Assembly (NCBI GenBank): GCA_964030475.1
Contig: CAXIPT010000079.1
Location: forward strand, 21,803-85,802
Direction: 5' to 3'
Length of the DNA: 64,000 nucleotides
DNA from: Tethya wilhelma
Lineage: Eukaryota > Porifera > Demospongiae > Tethyida > Tethyidae
Position 1 is the stretch's first letter, and each line of letters begins with the position of its first letter. Shown piece by piece: positions 12,091-22,726 of this stretch. A model generated the notes under the pieces. The model ran no database searches and was not told the DNA's origin. It saw nothing but the letters and a program-made list of their open reading frames with translations. Position numbers and translations under genes: made by a program.

Positions 12091-14998
12091 CTATGGTCGA
12101 CTTCGTGCTATGCAAACCTCGATGCAATGAGCAACATCAGGGTTGTCCTCATCAAACAGGCATTGTTTCTCAGCAGCCACTGGTTTCCCACACTCTGAAT
12201 CATCAAATGAGGCTATACCAACTGGACAACTTGGGTTCACTTTCACTGAGTACCACTGGACAGTCATAGAAGGAGCTGATGCTACCCAATCTTGTATGAA
12301 CTGTACCAGCTCTGTGTCGTAGTGTGTGTGTGTACCAATGATGGAGCTTCTGTAAGTGGTCTGCTCTTTAGAGTGGACACAACTGAACACTCCACTGAGA
12401 AGATTTTCTTCAGGAATATTGCAGTGGCATCTTTTGTGAAGGACCTCAATGAGTTTTGAGTGGATGTTTGTCCTGATTTCTTCCGCCTTGTCAGCCTGCA
12501 TGTATTAATTGTAAGTTATATTCTAGAAGTAACATGTATCATCATACTTACGTTCCAAGTGATGCAATCATCAGTACGGCTTATCATGAGTTGGAAATCT
12601 TTTGGAAATGCTATGTTGTAAAAAAAAAGTATACATTCACAATCCATTAAAATATTTGAGATTTTAATTCTTTTTACTTCCAAGAGTTTTCCCATCAGTA
12701 ACAGCTTCTATTCCCACTCCATCATCATTCCCAGCAGCCACTTTAAATACATACAGTGAGGAAGGCTTGAGACCGTCAACTGTATAGCTCCCATCACTCT
12801 CTTGTTCATTGTTGCCGATGGTTACTCGAATGGTTGTCACGTTTGTCATCTCTGAATCACTGTTGGAAGTCTTAGGACCATAGCTGATGATGTAATGGGT
12901 AATGATGGGTCCGTTTCTATGGATACACTCCACACTGTCCCAAGATATGGTGACACTGGTGGAGGTGGAGGTGATGATGGTGAGGTTTTGAGGGGCTCCA
13001 GATGGAACTGGAAAATGAAATATTTGTGTCAGAATCAATATAATTCTAGAGTAATGCTAAAATTATGTACCATATATATACCTGTTGAATTGGTCATGAT
13101 GCTATAACTTGTGGTATTGTACAAATCTCCAAGAAGTTTCCTAGCAGTTATATTGCAAGTATATACACTGTAAGCCTCTAGGTGTAGAGTGGCAGTATAG
13201 GGTCCTTCTCCCTCAGCTCTCACTGTCACACTGCCTTCATCTTGAAATGAGCTACTGCACTGTCCATCTCTTCCATTCAAGTGGCGATAAGATACAACAT
13301 ATTCATCAACTGCCAATCCTCCTTCTGGTTGGTTTAAGATGACTTGGACTGATGTGATGTTAGCTAATTCAGCCACTGAAGAAACCTCAGGAGGTAGAAC
13401 ACCTTTAATTTATTATGCATCAGAAATGATATCATAGTCTGAGAAATCTGATAAGTATTAATGTTTTGTACCTGTTGTTGAGACTTCAATTCCATAAATT
13501 CTCAAGCCTCTGACTGAAGTAAGATAGAAATAAGGTGACCTATCAATCAAGGTTACAATTATCTTGTACATTGCCCAAAGTGTCACATCTGTCAGTTGAT
13601 ACTCAGTGGAATCAGTATCAGCAGTAGTTACCACTTGCGGTCGAATACGTGCACACCCAGGTTGTCCCCCCAGAGGACATACTCTATACTGGATCACATA
13701 TCCACCAAAGAGTCTGGAGACAATTGAACTGTTGCTTACTCTCCAGGAAATGGTTATGTCTCCAGTAGTGGGAGATTGCATTGCAGAACCACTATCTTGA
13801 TCTAAGGTATTATCTTGATTATGATCTACAAATGCATGGCATTTCATACATGAAACTGATAACTTATGCATTCAAAATCAATTTTAGTGAAGCATTATCA
13901 ATACCTAATAATGCGATGCTTGCAGTAACAGGTGTTGTTGTCCTATTATTAGCCACACTGATTTCATACAGTCCTGAAAGTCTTCCTCTCACTGTCAGGA
14001 TGTTGTCATAGTGTCCATCTCTATATAGCTTATTATCTGAGCTGTCAGGCCTGGCCCTCTGTGACTGTGTGTAGTTATCACTGTCTCCAAGAGATGAGAT
14101 GTCAACTCCATCTCTTGTCCAAGTGACAACTGTAGCTGGTCCTCCAGTGGTTCTGAAGGTGAGGGTGAATTCCACTGGGTCTACTCTACTCTCTAGAGAA
14201 ATCTGGATAGAGTCAACAGCTGACAATGAACCTGTGGTATGTGAAGTATTGTATCATATTTTATCCTTCAAAAACAATTATCATTCTTAGTGTCTCACCA
14301 TTACTGCTCATTGAATTAGCATAGACTCCTATGTACTTGGTCCTCTCCACTCCATTAGAGTCAGGAATCTCACATCTCCAGATTCCATTTAGTAAATAAA
14401 GTCGATTGTTATCCTCTGCTCTATTACGAAAGACATAAACTGCCTGTCCATGTCGTGTGATTCCAGATATGTGATAAGAAAGATCGACTTGACGAGAAAC
14501 ATAGCTATTACTGTGAGCATATCTCCAACTTCCGATACCACTTGGACTGTACCCAAACAATATATTATTATTGACATCTGGTGCTTCAGTGAAATCTGTA
14601 CAGCAGTCACTATAGGTAGTACTACACTTCAGTCCCTCCGTTAGATTCATTCCATCAGGATCAATTCCAATATCCTCAGTAGTCACCAGTCCATGGTTAG
14701 GGATCACTCTGTCTCCTAGACTGATCCTAATACCATCATCTATAGCGTGTGATGTAGAGACTATTATAATTATAGTGATAACTATGGTTTAACAATGCAT
14801 TCAGATTGTTAAACAAATTTCATTAATGTCCACGCTACTAGGTTTTTATTATAATCATGTGCTCAACCATGTGAGCCAGCTAGGCTCATGCAGATCGATG
14901 ATTGACTATATATAGCTTTAATACTTACCTTGGCTCTCACAACTGCTGGTGAAGACAGTCACTACAATGATAGTGATGATGTGGGCTGAACTGATCAT
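12091..14998 (-). CDS. M3: Ig/FN3 protein with SEA-like C-terminus, predicted secreted (768 aa)
   Basis: Complete gene. Exons: 14929-14998 signal peptide (MISSAHIITIIVVTVFTSS), 14299-14739 NHGL Ig, 13905-14231 cysteine-less Ig, 13472-13825 FN3-A, 13082-13402 FN3-D, 12678-13007 FN3-E, 12552-12610 and 12091-12495 SEA-like module ending CIEVCIARSRP and TAG. Exon lengths total 2,307 nt in one open frame. The last module has about ten cysteines and the core GVFSCVHSKEQTTYRSS then LVQFIQDWVASAP, which I compare to SEA domains by pattern only. No hydrophobic helix follows, so secretion is inferred. In FN3-D the core VTWNQ of its sisters is VILNQ, losing the usual Trp. Confidence 0.88.
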
Positions 14999-15190
14999 AG
15001 CTCACTCTTTAGCATTCATGCAGGCATAAGAGTAAAACATGCAGTCAGTATATCAGTCTTGCTGCTTTAATACTTGCTTCTATTTATGGGTATGGCAATG
15101 CATGGACATCCCCCCACTTCCTGTGTTGATTTGCACATTCTCAGTAGCTATAGCCTGAGCTGATGAGGTGGTGACCATTACCATGCAATA
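14999..15190 (-). promoter_or_regulatory. Conserved upstream region of M3
   Basis: Same layout as before M1, but the GCGCATGCGC palindrome is degenerate (ACTGAGAATGTGC) while ACAGGAAGTGGGGGG is intact. Promoter role inferred. Confidence 0.45.
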
Positions 15191-15204
15191 ATAATGCCAA
15201 ACAC

Positions 15205-15292
15205 AGAATCATTGTTGGAAGTCTGACAGCCATAGCTGATGATGTAATGGGTAATGAGTCCATTTCTATGGATACACTCAATACTGTCCCAG
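15205..15292 (-). pseudogene. Relic FN3-E fragment downstream of M4
   Basis: About 88 bp matching the middle of the FN3-E class that precedes SEA exons (ECIHRNGLITHYIISYG..). No splice sites. The same relic follows M6 (27145-27233), and a longer one follows P1 (38524-38790), always just after the tail exon of a transmembrane-type gene. Confidence 0.75.
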
Positions 15293-15344
15293 CCCATAAT
15301 AATTATCATAAAGTTATAATAATAATCATAGTCAGTATATTAAA

Positions 15345-18300
15345 TCAGTTTATCTTGGTGATCTCATAAGCTGGACATGTCTCCATTTCTAGCCCACCAG
15401 TTGAAATAGTTGGGACTATCTTGTCTGGTTCTTCATAAATGGCTCCTCCACTGCTTCCTTTAGTCTGTTTTGTTGCTCCTAAAATAGTACAATAATGGAA
15501 TATTTTATACAACTTCAGCTTGGTGGCAAACCATGATCATGCTTGCACCCAAATATATAAGACTTAGTATTATGTTATGGATTACCTTTGAATTGCTTCT
15601 TTATCTTGTATACCCTACAATAATTATTATTGCAATTTGATCTGGTTTAAGTTAAAATTAAGTCACTTGTCAATTTAAAACTTACGCCAAGACATTGAAG
15701 ACTACACTAGTCACCAAAGCTGCTGCCAATATGACTATGACTGCTATCAGTCCAGCAATTGTTGCAGACTGAGAGTTACAACTCTGGTCATTTTCATCTA
15801 ATAGTATAATAAGAGGCAAATTGGTGTAGAGCAGTATAATTCCTTGCACTATCAACTTCAAATATTTTGTTGATGGTGTATATAATTATGTCGGTTGAAT
15901 TGCAATAAGTGCTTTAATGCATGCTTGTCTTTATCCATAAAACTAACAATGCTTGCACTATAGTATAATTTGGGAAACTTGCTTGGCAATCAATAATAAA
16001 CTGAATACACATAAAACTGCTTGCTAAAACAACAAACGCTGTTGCATACCAACCATTATTTCCAACAGTAGACACACTAGCAAAAACTCTCACACTAGCA
16101 AACACCCCCACACCAGCTTCATTGACAGCTGCTACTTTAAAGAGATACTCTTCCATAGGATCAATTCCAGTGGCTGTGTAGCTCCCTCCTTCCTCTTGGT
16201 CTGAGATGTTCACTGTGACATTCATCTGGTTGGTCTCTCCTTCTCCTCCCTGACCATAACTGATGAGGTAATGAGTGAGGAGTCCATTTCTATGGATATG
16301 CTTAACACTACCCCAAGATATTGTGACACTGGTGGAGGTGGAGGTGACGATGGTGAGGTTTTGAGGGGCTCCAGATGGAACTTGAAAGTTAAGATTTGTG
16401 TCTAAATCAATAATAATATAACTATTATTATTATTACAAGTATAGTTTAAAATAAGAAGTGTAGGAATACTCGGTGCTGTAAAAAACAATAAAACAAGGC
16501 AAGCCTCCGAATTTCGGCATATATGATGATATTGTATCTGTGGTTATCTTTTTCTGGTTATTGAGGCAGTTGATTGATGTCTTGTTTACTCGTATCTCAC
16601 CTTCATTATCAATGATTGTGATACTTGCTTGGTTCAAAAACATGTCTTGAATGTTTTCTGTACTCTGAATGTTTCATTTGTTTCAGTCAGATTGTCACCA
16701 AAGACTCTAACATTCTCACACATTTCAAGCTATTGTATCCATAATATATAGTCTGGTGAATTTAAATTTCAATTAATTCAATTATGCATGATTGTATGTA
16801 ACTTACATTGCCTGGTGAAAATGTCAGCATTGCATTTAGGGGCTCAAAGTCAACTCCTGAATTAGCAGTTCCATCCTCAGTAGTGACAGTCACTATCACA
16901 TCTCTCTGCAAGGTCCCAGGAGGTGGACACACAGTGAGACACACCTCTACTTCTGAGGTTGCTCCAGCATCAAGTTCATCCAGAGAGATCAATGGGGAAT
17001 TAAATGTAATGCTAACACCTTCATGACAGTAATAAAGTGTGGATATATAGTAATTAATGTAGCTCATTGCAAATTACAATCTGGCAGGAGATGGTTATAT
17101 TATACTAACCATCATCATCTATGATGTTTATAATGGTTGTATCAAAGCCAAGGCTAGTAGCACCAGATGCAATGGAAAGTGTGTATGACTCCAGATTCTC
17201 CACATTGTTGTCATCATTGATATCAGGAGGAATACACTCTCCTTCAGGAGGTGTGTTTGATTCAAAGGTCAAATCCATAGAGGGCAGGGCAAAGTCATCA
17301 TTGGCTGTAAGAGAAACATGTAATATGGTGAGTTCATAATTATTATCAATGTGTTGGATTGCAAAAATTAAGTTAAAGTACCATCTGCTGTGCCTGCCAT
17401 AGCTGATAGAGTTACTACTCGGGTAGAAATAGGATCATCAATAGTTGTATTAGTGACCACACACACTGATGTGTTACTGTCCTCTGAAAGATCATAGGAT
17501 GGTTGGGCAAATCCAAATACTGCCACTGTATACATTAAATCAAAATTTGATTTTCTGATGATATTTATCAATAATTATAATAGTTAATGCCCATGCATAC
17601 ATGCATAAAATAATTATTAATGTATGTATAGTGGATATATACTATAGTTGCCACCTGCTTACCACTTGTGTCAGTTATAAGTGGTGAAAGTGGTAATGTT
17701 ACTCCTGTAAAAAATATCTCAGAAGAAGTGGTTGTCACATTGATGGTGAATCCCTCTATTTGTTCAATTCTATTATCTTCAAAAATACTAATGTCCACAC
17801 ATTCCTCTTCTGGTGGCTGTGAAGCAGGGAACACCAGTGCCTCATCAACTGCACTGAAATCTACCCCAGCTGGAGAAGCAAAGCTAACGTTAATTTCACT
17901 ATCATACGTACGGTAGTACGTATAGTAGGAATGGGTCGAATGTCCCATAGACACAATACAAAATGTTGGCCACCATAAAAATCTAGTCAAACATAGGGTG
18001 TGCAACATGAAAAATCAACATTCGACTTTTGAACAACTAATTCATGCAATATGTACAGTAGGTTGAAACTTAAACCAGCGCACCTTCAAACTCCGTTGTC
18101 TCCTATCAACAAATGACTTCTGAATTCTACTTTCAACCGAATCAGCCAGATGGTTACCAATAACAGAGGCTTGTTTCAACTCTATCAGAGAATTGGCAAG
18201 GCCCTCCTCTAACTAATGCAATGTATAGGGATTCCCTTCTCTCTTGAATGTAAGCAAAAATGGCAAATTGCGATTATAGCGGTAAAAAAATGCGTAAATT

Positions 18301-20215
18301 TTGCTGACAATGCAATATGAAACTTACGGTTTTCTTTAACTTCAGCAACAGAGATCAGGAATTGAAGGTGCGCTGGTTAAAGTACCAACCTACTCTACAT
18401 GTTGCATGAATTAATTGTTCAAAAGTCGATAGTGATTTTTCATATTGCAACCTACAACAAATGACTTCTAAATTTTTGGTACTAACTAGACTTTCAACAG
18501 AATCAGCCAGATGGTTACCAATAACAGAGGCTTGTTTCAACTCTATCAGAGAATTGGTAAGGCCCTCCTCTACTAACGCAATGTATCGGGGTTCCCTTCT
18601 CTCTTGCATGTAAGCAAAAATGGCAAATAATTGCTATTTTAGCGGTAAAAATTGCTGACAATGCAATTATGAAACTTACGGTTTTTTTTTAACTTCAGCG
18701 ACAGAGATCAGGAATTGAAGGTGCGCTGGTTTAAGTACCAACCTACTCTACATGTTGCATGAATTAATTGTTCAAAAGTCAAAAGTTGATTTTTCATATT
18801 GCACACCCTATCAAACAAAATTAAACCTTCAAAGTTGCTCAGAAGCTCTCACTAACAGATTACCAACTGCATGCAAGGCCTAAAACTCACAAAAACTTTC
18901 TGCAGCACTCGTAGAGAGCGCTAGTGGGAAGCCACAAGAGTGCCATTTTTGTTCATCTAACTTACGTACGTACGTACTTCCTAACTGACTTACTTGAAAA
19001 GGATTTCCAGAGACCCAGAATGTGTTGAGCCAACTTTGACAGCACAAAGTAAGTTCTTTTAATGGGTACTACATTCCTTGATACTCGTTTTCATCATAAA
19101 TAGGCCTAAACAAAAACTAGAAAGCTTTAAAACTTAGCGTATAAATTCATGTACTACAATGCAGCCATCTTTGTAAGTAGAGTTCAAAGGTTATTATCTA
19201 TCCACGTGGCATTTTATACGCATGCGCATTAGCTTGCTCCAGCATAATGTAGTGCATATAGCTGCTACTCAGGCTTTTTGTAGGGACTAACCAGTCTCTG
19301 ATAGTCTCCACACTATAGTGTTGAAAAAAGTGAATGAACAAGTAGTAAAAATTTTAAAAAATAAATAGTGTAGGAATGGGCAGTGCAGTAAAAAGGATTG
19401 GAACAAGGCATGGTCTCAATTTCGACACATGACTACTTCATTTTTATGCCCAACTCTTGGCTGGCAGTCTAGTTTAAGTTAGATACCTGTCCGTTATATT
19501 TTACTCCACTTCTTTAGTAGCCAAGTGATTAGCTACAGTACTGAGAAATTTGAACCTATGCAAAGAATGATAAGCTACGGTATTATTGTACAGATCATTG
19601 CAACACAACACTGATTAAGAAAATCCATATGAAGGATCAAGAAAAAAAATGAAGTAGTCATGTGTCGAAATTGAGACCATGCCTTGTTCCAATCCTTTTT
19701 ACCGCACTGCCCATTCCTACACTATTTATTTTTTTAAAATTTTTACTACTTGTTATCATAATAATGTCAATTATTTTACCCTCTGCTGCAATGTTAGTTG
19801 CTTCAACAGTTTGAATGTTCACCTCCACTCGATTGGTTGGTGCACTGGCCAGTGAAACACATACTTGAAAGCTATCCCCTTCATTAAATATTAATATTCC
19901 AGGTATAGGAGCAGTAGTTCTAACTAGAGCCTCAATAGTATCTAAATCAGTATAAATGTCACAAATTTAAGATAATTAGTAATATACATTACAAATAATT
20001 ATTGCTTGCATGCCTGTCCTATGCACTTTGACTATCAGAGTGTAAATAGACCATGCTAGGCACCATGGATAACTTCCGATCATGGTTCACTCCATTCATG
20101 ATCACACAATCATTATGATCATCACTATTTTAAGCATACCTTCAACTTGAGCATTTCCAGTAGGCAGTAGACTTATTATAAATGATAAGAAACAGACAAG
20201 TAGTTTGATTTCCAT
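15345..20215 (-). CDS. M4: Calx-beta x3/FN3 transmembrane protein with a frameshift
   Basis: Exons: 20140-20215 signal peptide (MEIKLLVCFLSFIISLLP), 19780-19941, 17663-17869, 17382-17525, 17110-17304, 16807-17018 and 16601-16729 forming three Calx-beta domains (EAGVDFSAVDEALVF; LSAMAGTADGANDDF; TEDGTANSGVDFEPLNAMLT), 16054-16380 FN3-E, 15686-15797 transmembrane (ATIAGLIAVIVILAAALVTS), 15586-15614 juxtamembrane (VYKIKKQFK), 15345-15478 tail with AIYEEP and METCPAYEITKIN then TGA. Calx-beta domains usually bind calcium and occur in sponge aggregation factors and integrins; an adhesion role is inferred. Compared with P5, exon 16601-16729 lacks 10 nt near 16660, shifting the frame to a stop, so the allele is broken or misassembled. 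Intron 2 holds a 1.85-kb composite transposon. Confidence 0.8.
16435..16530 (+). mobile_element. Decayed single arm of the palindromic element
   Basis: ACAAGTATAGTTTAAAATAAG ... GTGTAGGAATACTC ... AATTTCGGCATAT is a worn copy of one arm, without its partner. P5 carries a matching decayed arm at the same intron position (54935-55017), so the insertion predates the M4/P5 duplication. Confidence 0.7.
17902..19752 (-). mobile_element. Composite palindrome-hairpin element with nested insert
   Basis: Read on the minus strand: palindromic module (19339-19752), 600-bp tail, terminal hairpin ATACGTAC-TACC-GTACGTAT, end GTATGA at 17902. Flanks are A on the 5' side and T on the 3' side. P5 has the matching empty site near 53550 (GATAATAGTG), implying insertion between A and T without duplication. 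It carries another transposon at 17994-18810. It ends about 30 bp upstream of an M4 splice acceptor. Confidence 0.85.
17994..18810. mobile_element. 817-bp nested terminal-inverted-repeat element
   Basis: Ends TAGGGTGTGCAAC and TTGCACACCCTA, with long inverted ends reaching GAAAAATCAAC. Flanked by TCAAACA on both sides (17987-17993, 18811-18817), a 7-bp duplication. Inside, a roughly 300-bp unit (CAGCCAGATGGTTACCAATA etc.) is present twice in direct orientation. hAT-like by its ends, but hAT duplications are normally 8 bp. The 84-codon frame inside is not supported. Confidence 0.8.
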
Positions 20216-20561
20216 CGTAATGTAGCCTTATCTCACACTGTGATGTATATAGTTTGACTCTAGATCAGTTGCTGTTCTATTGCTGGTGATTTATATGTGA
20301 CTGTCTAAACTTATGTCCAAACTTCTGTGACATTGTAGTTAAAATTAAGAATAATTGCGATCATGCACTGTAAACGTTCTTGGTGATGATACTGTACGAC
20401 AACAATGTCTGCAATAAAACTGAATTTAATATGAGGGTGGGTGAATACAACAACAGTGGAATGTCTTTCCTATTTGCTTATATGTGTTCCATTCGACTAT
20501 AAATGGAAGTTTATGCTAATGAAATAATACCCTATAGGCTCAAAAAGTCCCTGTATGTATA

Positions 20562-20606
20562 GTCCAAGTGACAACTGTAGCTGGTCCTCCAGTGGTTCTG
20601 AAGGTG
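20562..20606 (-). pseudogene. 45-bp relic of the second Ig exon fused to a relic promoter
   Basis: Matches the FRTTGGPATVVTW-coding stretch with high identity, then switches abruptly at GGTGA to the conserved receptor upstream region (20607-20690, with TACGCAGTAGCTGGCC). A recombination junction between an exon and a promoter, upstream of M4. Confidence 0.7.
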
Positions 20607-20754
20607 ATTTGCTCATACGCAGTAGCTGGCCTGAGCTGATGAGTTGGTGACCATTACCATGCAATATGAATGCCAACCACAATATAGGTATCTTCTATGA
20701 TAATTATTGCTTCAGTCTATGTTATCTGTTATCTATGATATCTGTGACTGAGTT

Positions 20755-21240
20755 TCAGTTATAAGCTCTAATGAGATATAAAAAATGTGGGTTAAGTACA
20801 AGGTGAAGCTTGTAAATTTACAACATGAGTATCTTGTTTCAGCATGGCCTTTCTTTTCCATTGTGAATTATGTGCACATACGGTTTCTATAGTTACAGAG
20901 TCAACCCACGACTGTGCACAATGTGTATGATTATGTTTTTGAGTGTTGAATTGACCAGCCCACCCTGTTGAGGTGTTTCCATGTGAGACACACTAGTCAT
21001 GTGACACTTGGTGTTCGGTCTTGTGTCAGTAGCTCTTTCGGCCATTGTGAGCACATGGTTTGTAGTTGAGGGATCAAATCTCACCTGTGTGCTCACTGTG
21101 ATGTGTGTGATCATGGTAGTGGGTGGAGTTGATGGGCTGACCCTGTGCTAGGTCTAATCCTTCCCAACACATACAAAACTCGTTAAGGTAATGATATTCA
21201 ATATGCATGTTTGAATACAAGCTATAGCTGGTAGAATTAC
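20755..21240 (-). repeat. Conserved intergenic block, copy 2
   Basis: 73-codon frame 20893-21114 differs from copy 1 at a few residues (TQVRF, VSHME, HSRGL). It lies about 550 bp upstream of the M4 start. Confidence 0.7.
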
Positions 21241-21362
21241 AACCTTAATATGTTTATTGATTAGTCACCAATGCATATAGCTAAGCTAAGCTTCACACAG
21301 TACTATGTCAAATATTAATGATTACTTACAACAGTTAATTATTGGTGGCTAATGCAGCAATA

Positions 21363-22317
21363 TCATACGTACGGTAGTACGTATAGTAGGAATGGGTCGA
21401 CTGTCTCATTGACACAATACAAAATGTTGATGCTTATAAACTTTCGAGGAAAGAAAGCTAAGCCTTTAAATGCATTCAATAGCCTCCCACAGACAGTTTA
21501 CTTACTGTATTAACAAAGAAAACTGGCAGAAAGTTTCTAGAGCACTCTGGAGAGAGCGCTGGTGAGAAGCCACAAGAGTGCAATTTTGTTTTCTCCTTCC
21601 TTCCTTACTTCTTCCTAACTGACTTACTTGAACGCGATTTCCAGACAAACAAAAGGCATTGAGCCAACTTTGACTACATAGTGAGACTTCATTTCATCTG
21701 TAGTACGTCCTTTTCGACTTGTTTGCTGGCGAAAAGGCAGCAGACAAAATCTAGGCAGCTTTGAAACTCTTGATATAAAATACTGTACTTTTATTTAGCC
21801 ATTTTGATGTAGGTAAAGGTCGTCAATAGACCACGTGGTTTGCATGCCTATAATGCGCATGCGCATCAAATGTACACTTGTGCTTTTTGTAGAGACTGAC
21901 TAGTCTCATCTGTGTGGTTGTCTCCATGCAGTTGAGCACCTTGGTGTTTAAAAAAGTGAATGAACAAGTAGTAAAAATTTTATAAAGATGAGAAGTGTAG
22001 GAATGGGCAGTGCGGTAAAAAGCAAGGAAACAAGACCAGTCTCTGAATTTCGGCACATGACTACTTCATTTTTTTGTGCCCAACTCTCAAACATTACTGT
22101 GTACCTACATTCTACATGCTTGCTATTTCATCTAAATTAGCCAAGAGATTGCTTGCATTGACTCATGAGCTAAACGATCAACATTATTATATCAGTAACT
22201 TGATTCATGAAAATGAAGTAGTCATGTGCCGAAATTCAGAGACTGGTCTTGTTTCCTTGCTTTTTACCGCACTGCCCATTCCTACACTTCTCATTTTTAT
22301 AAAATTTTTACTACTTG
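21363..22317 (-). mobile_element. Composite palindrome-hairpin element
   Basis: Hairpin end at 21363 (TCATACGTACGGTAGTACG), palindromic module 21965-22317. Both arms carry the same private variants (CAAGGAAACAAGACCAGTCT and its inverse). Tail holds CCACGTGG and GCGCATGCGC. Inserted between A and T. Confidence 0.85.
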
Positions 22318-22384
22318 TAATATTATAAGTTAAGGTCAGATCATTGCATTTATGACACTGAGGATCCATATTGAAATGGGGATC

Positions 22385-22455
22385 AAGAATAAATTAAAAA
22401 TTTATGTGCCGAAATTGAGACATACCTTGTTCCAATACTTTTTACCGCACTAATT
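22385..22455. mobile_element. Fragment of one palindrome arm
   Basis: ATGTGCCGAAATTGAGACAT and CTTGTTCCAATACTTTTTAC without the rest of the element. Confidence 0.65.
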
Positions 22456-22460
22456 ACTTA

Positions 22461-22680
22461 TTGTCATTGTTTGTATCTAATGTAACATGGAACAATTTAC
22501 CTGACTCCATTGTGTCTTCTGATACTATTTCTGCCTTTAAATGTTCATTTACTTCTGTGTCACCTTTTAGAAGACATTTGAACCAGAATAATTCCCTTAG
22601 ACACATGTTTTACATTAACATTTTGTTGTGCTACTCATGCTGTCTCTTGTCATTCAATGGACATAAACTTTCATAGAGAA
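22461..22680 (+). mobile_element. LINE reverse-transcriptase 3' fragment
   Basis: Open frame VTWNNLPDSIVSSDTISAFK resembles the WN-LP---V----S--FK end of non-LTR reverse transcriptases (family knowledge). The same sequence lies inverted at 49315-49600. Antisense to M5, just after its stop. Confidence 0.6.
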
Positions 22681-22726
22681 AAAACTGTCACTGTCTGTTA
22701 CATTATACATTTTTGAACTGAGAGTT

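Noticed and set aside
12069..12269. Open frames antisense to SEA-like exons (also 39203, 42525, 47176) and to FN3 and Ig exons (2930, 8792, 14099, 24042 and others)
   Set aside because: They mirror conserved coding exons on the opposite strand, have no splice or start context of their own, and recur only because the exons recur.
17902..17935. Apparent 3-bp TAT target duplication of the composite element
   Set aside because: Present at only some copies and explained by AT-rich flanks; the paralog empty sites fit A-T insertion with no duplication.
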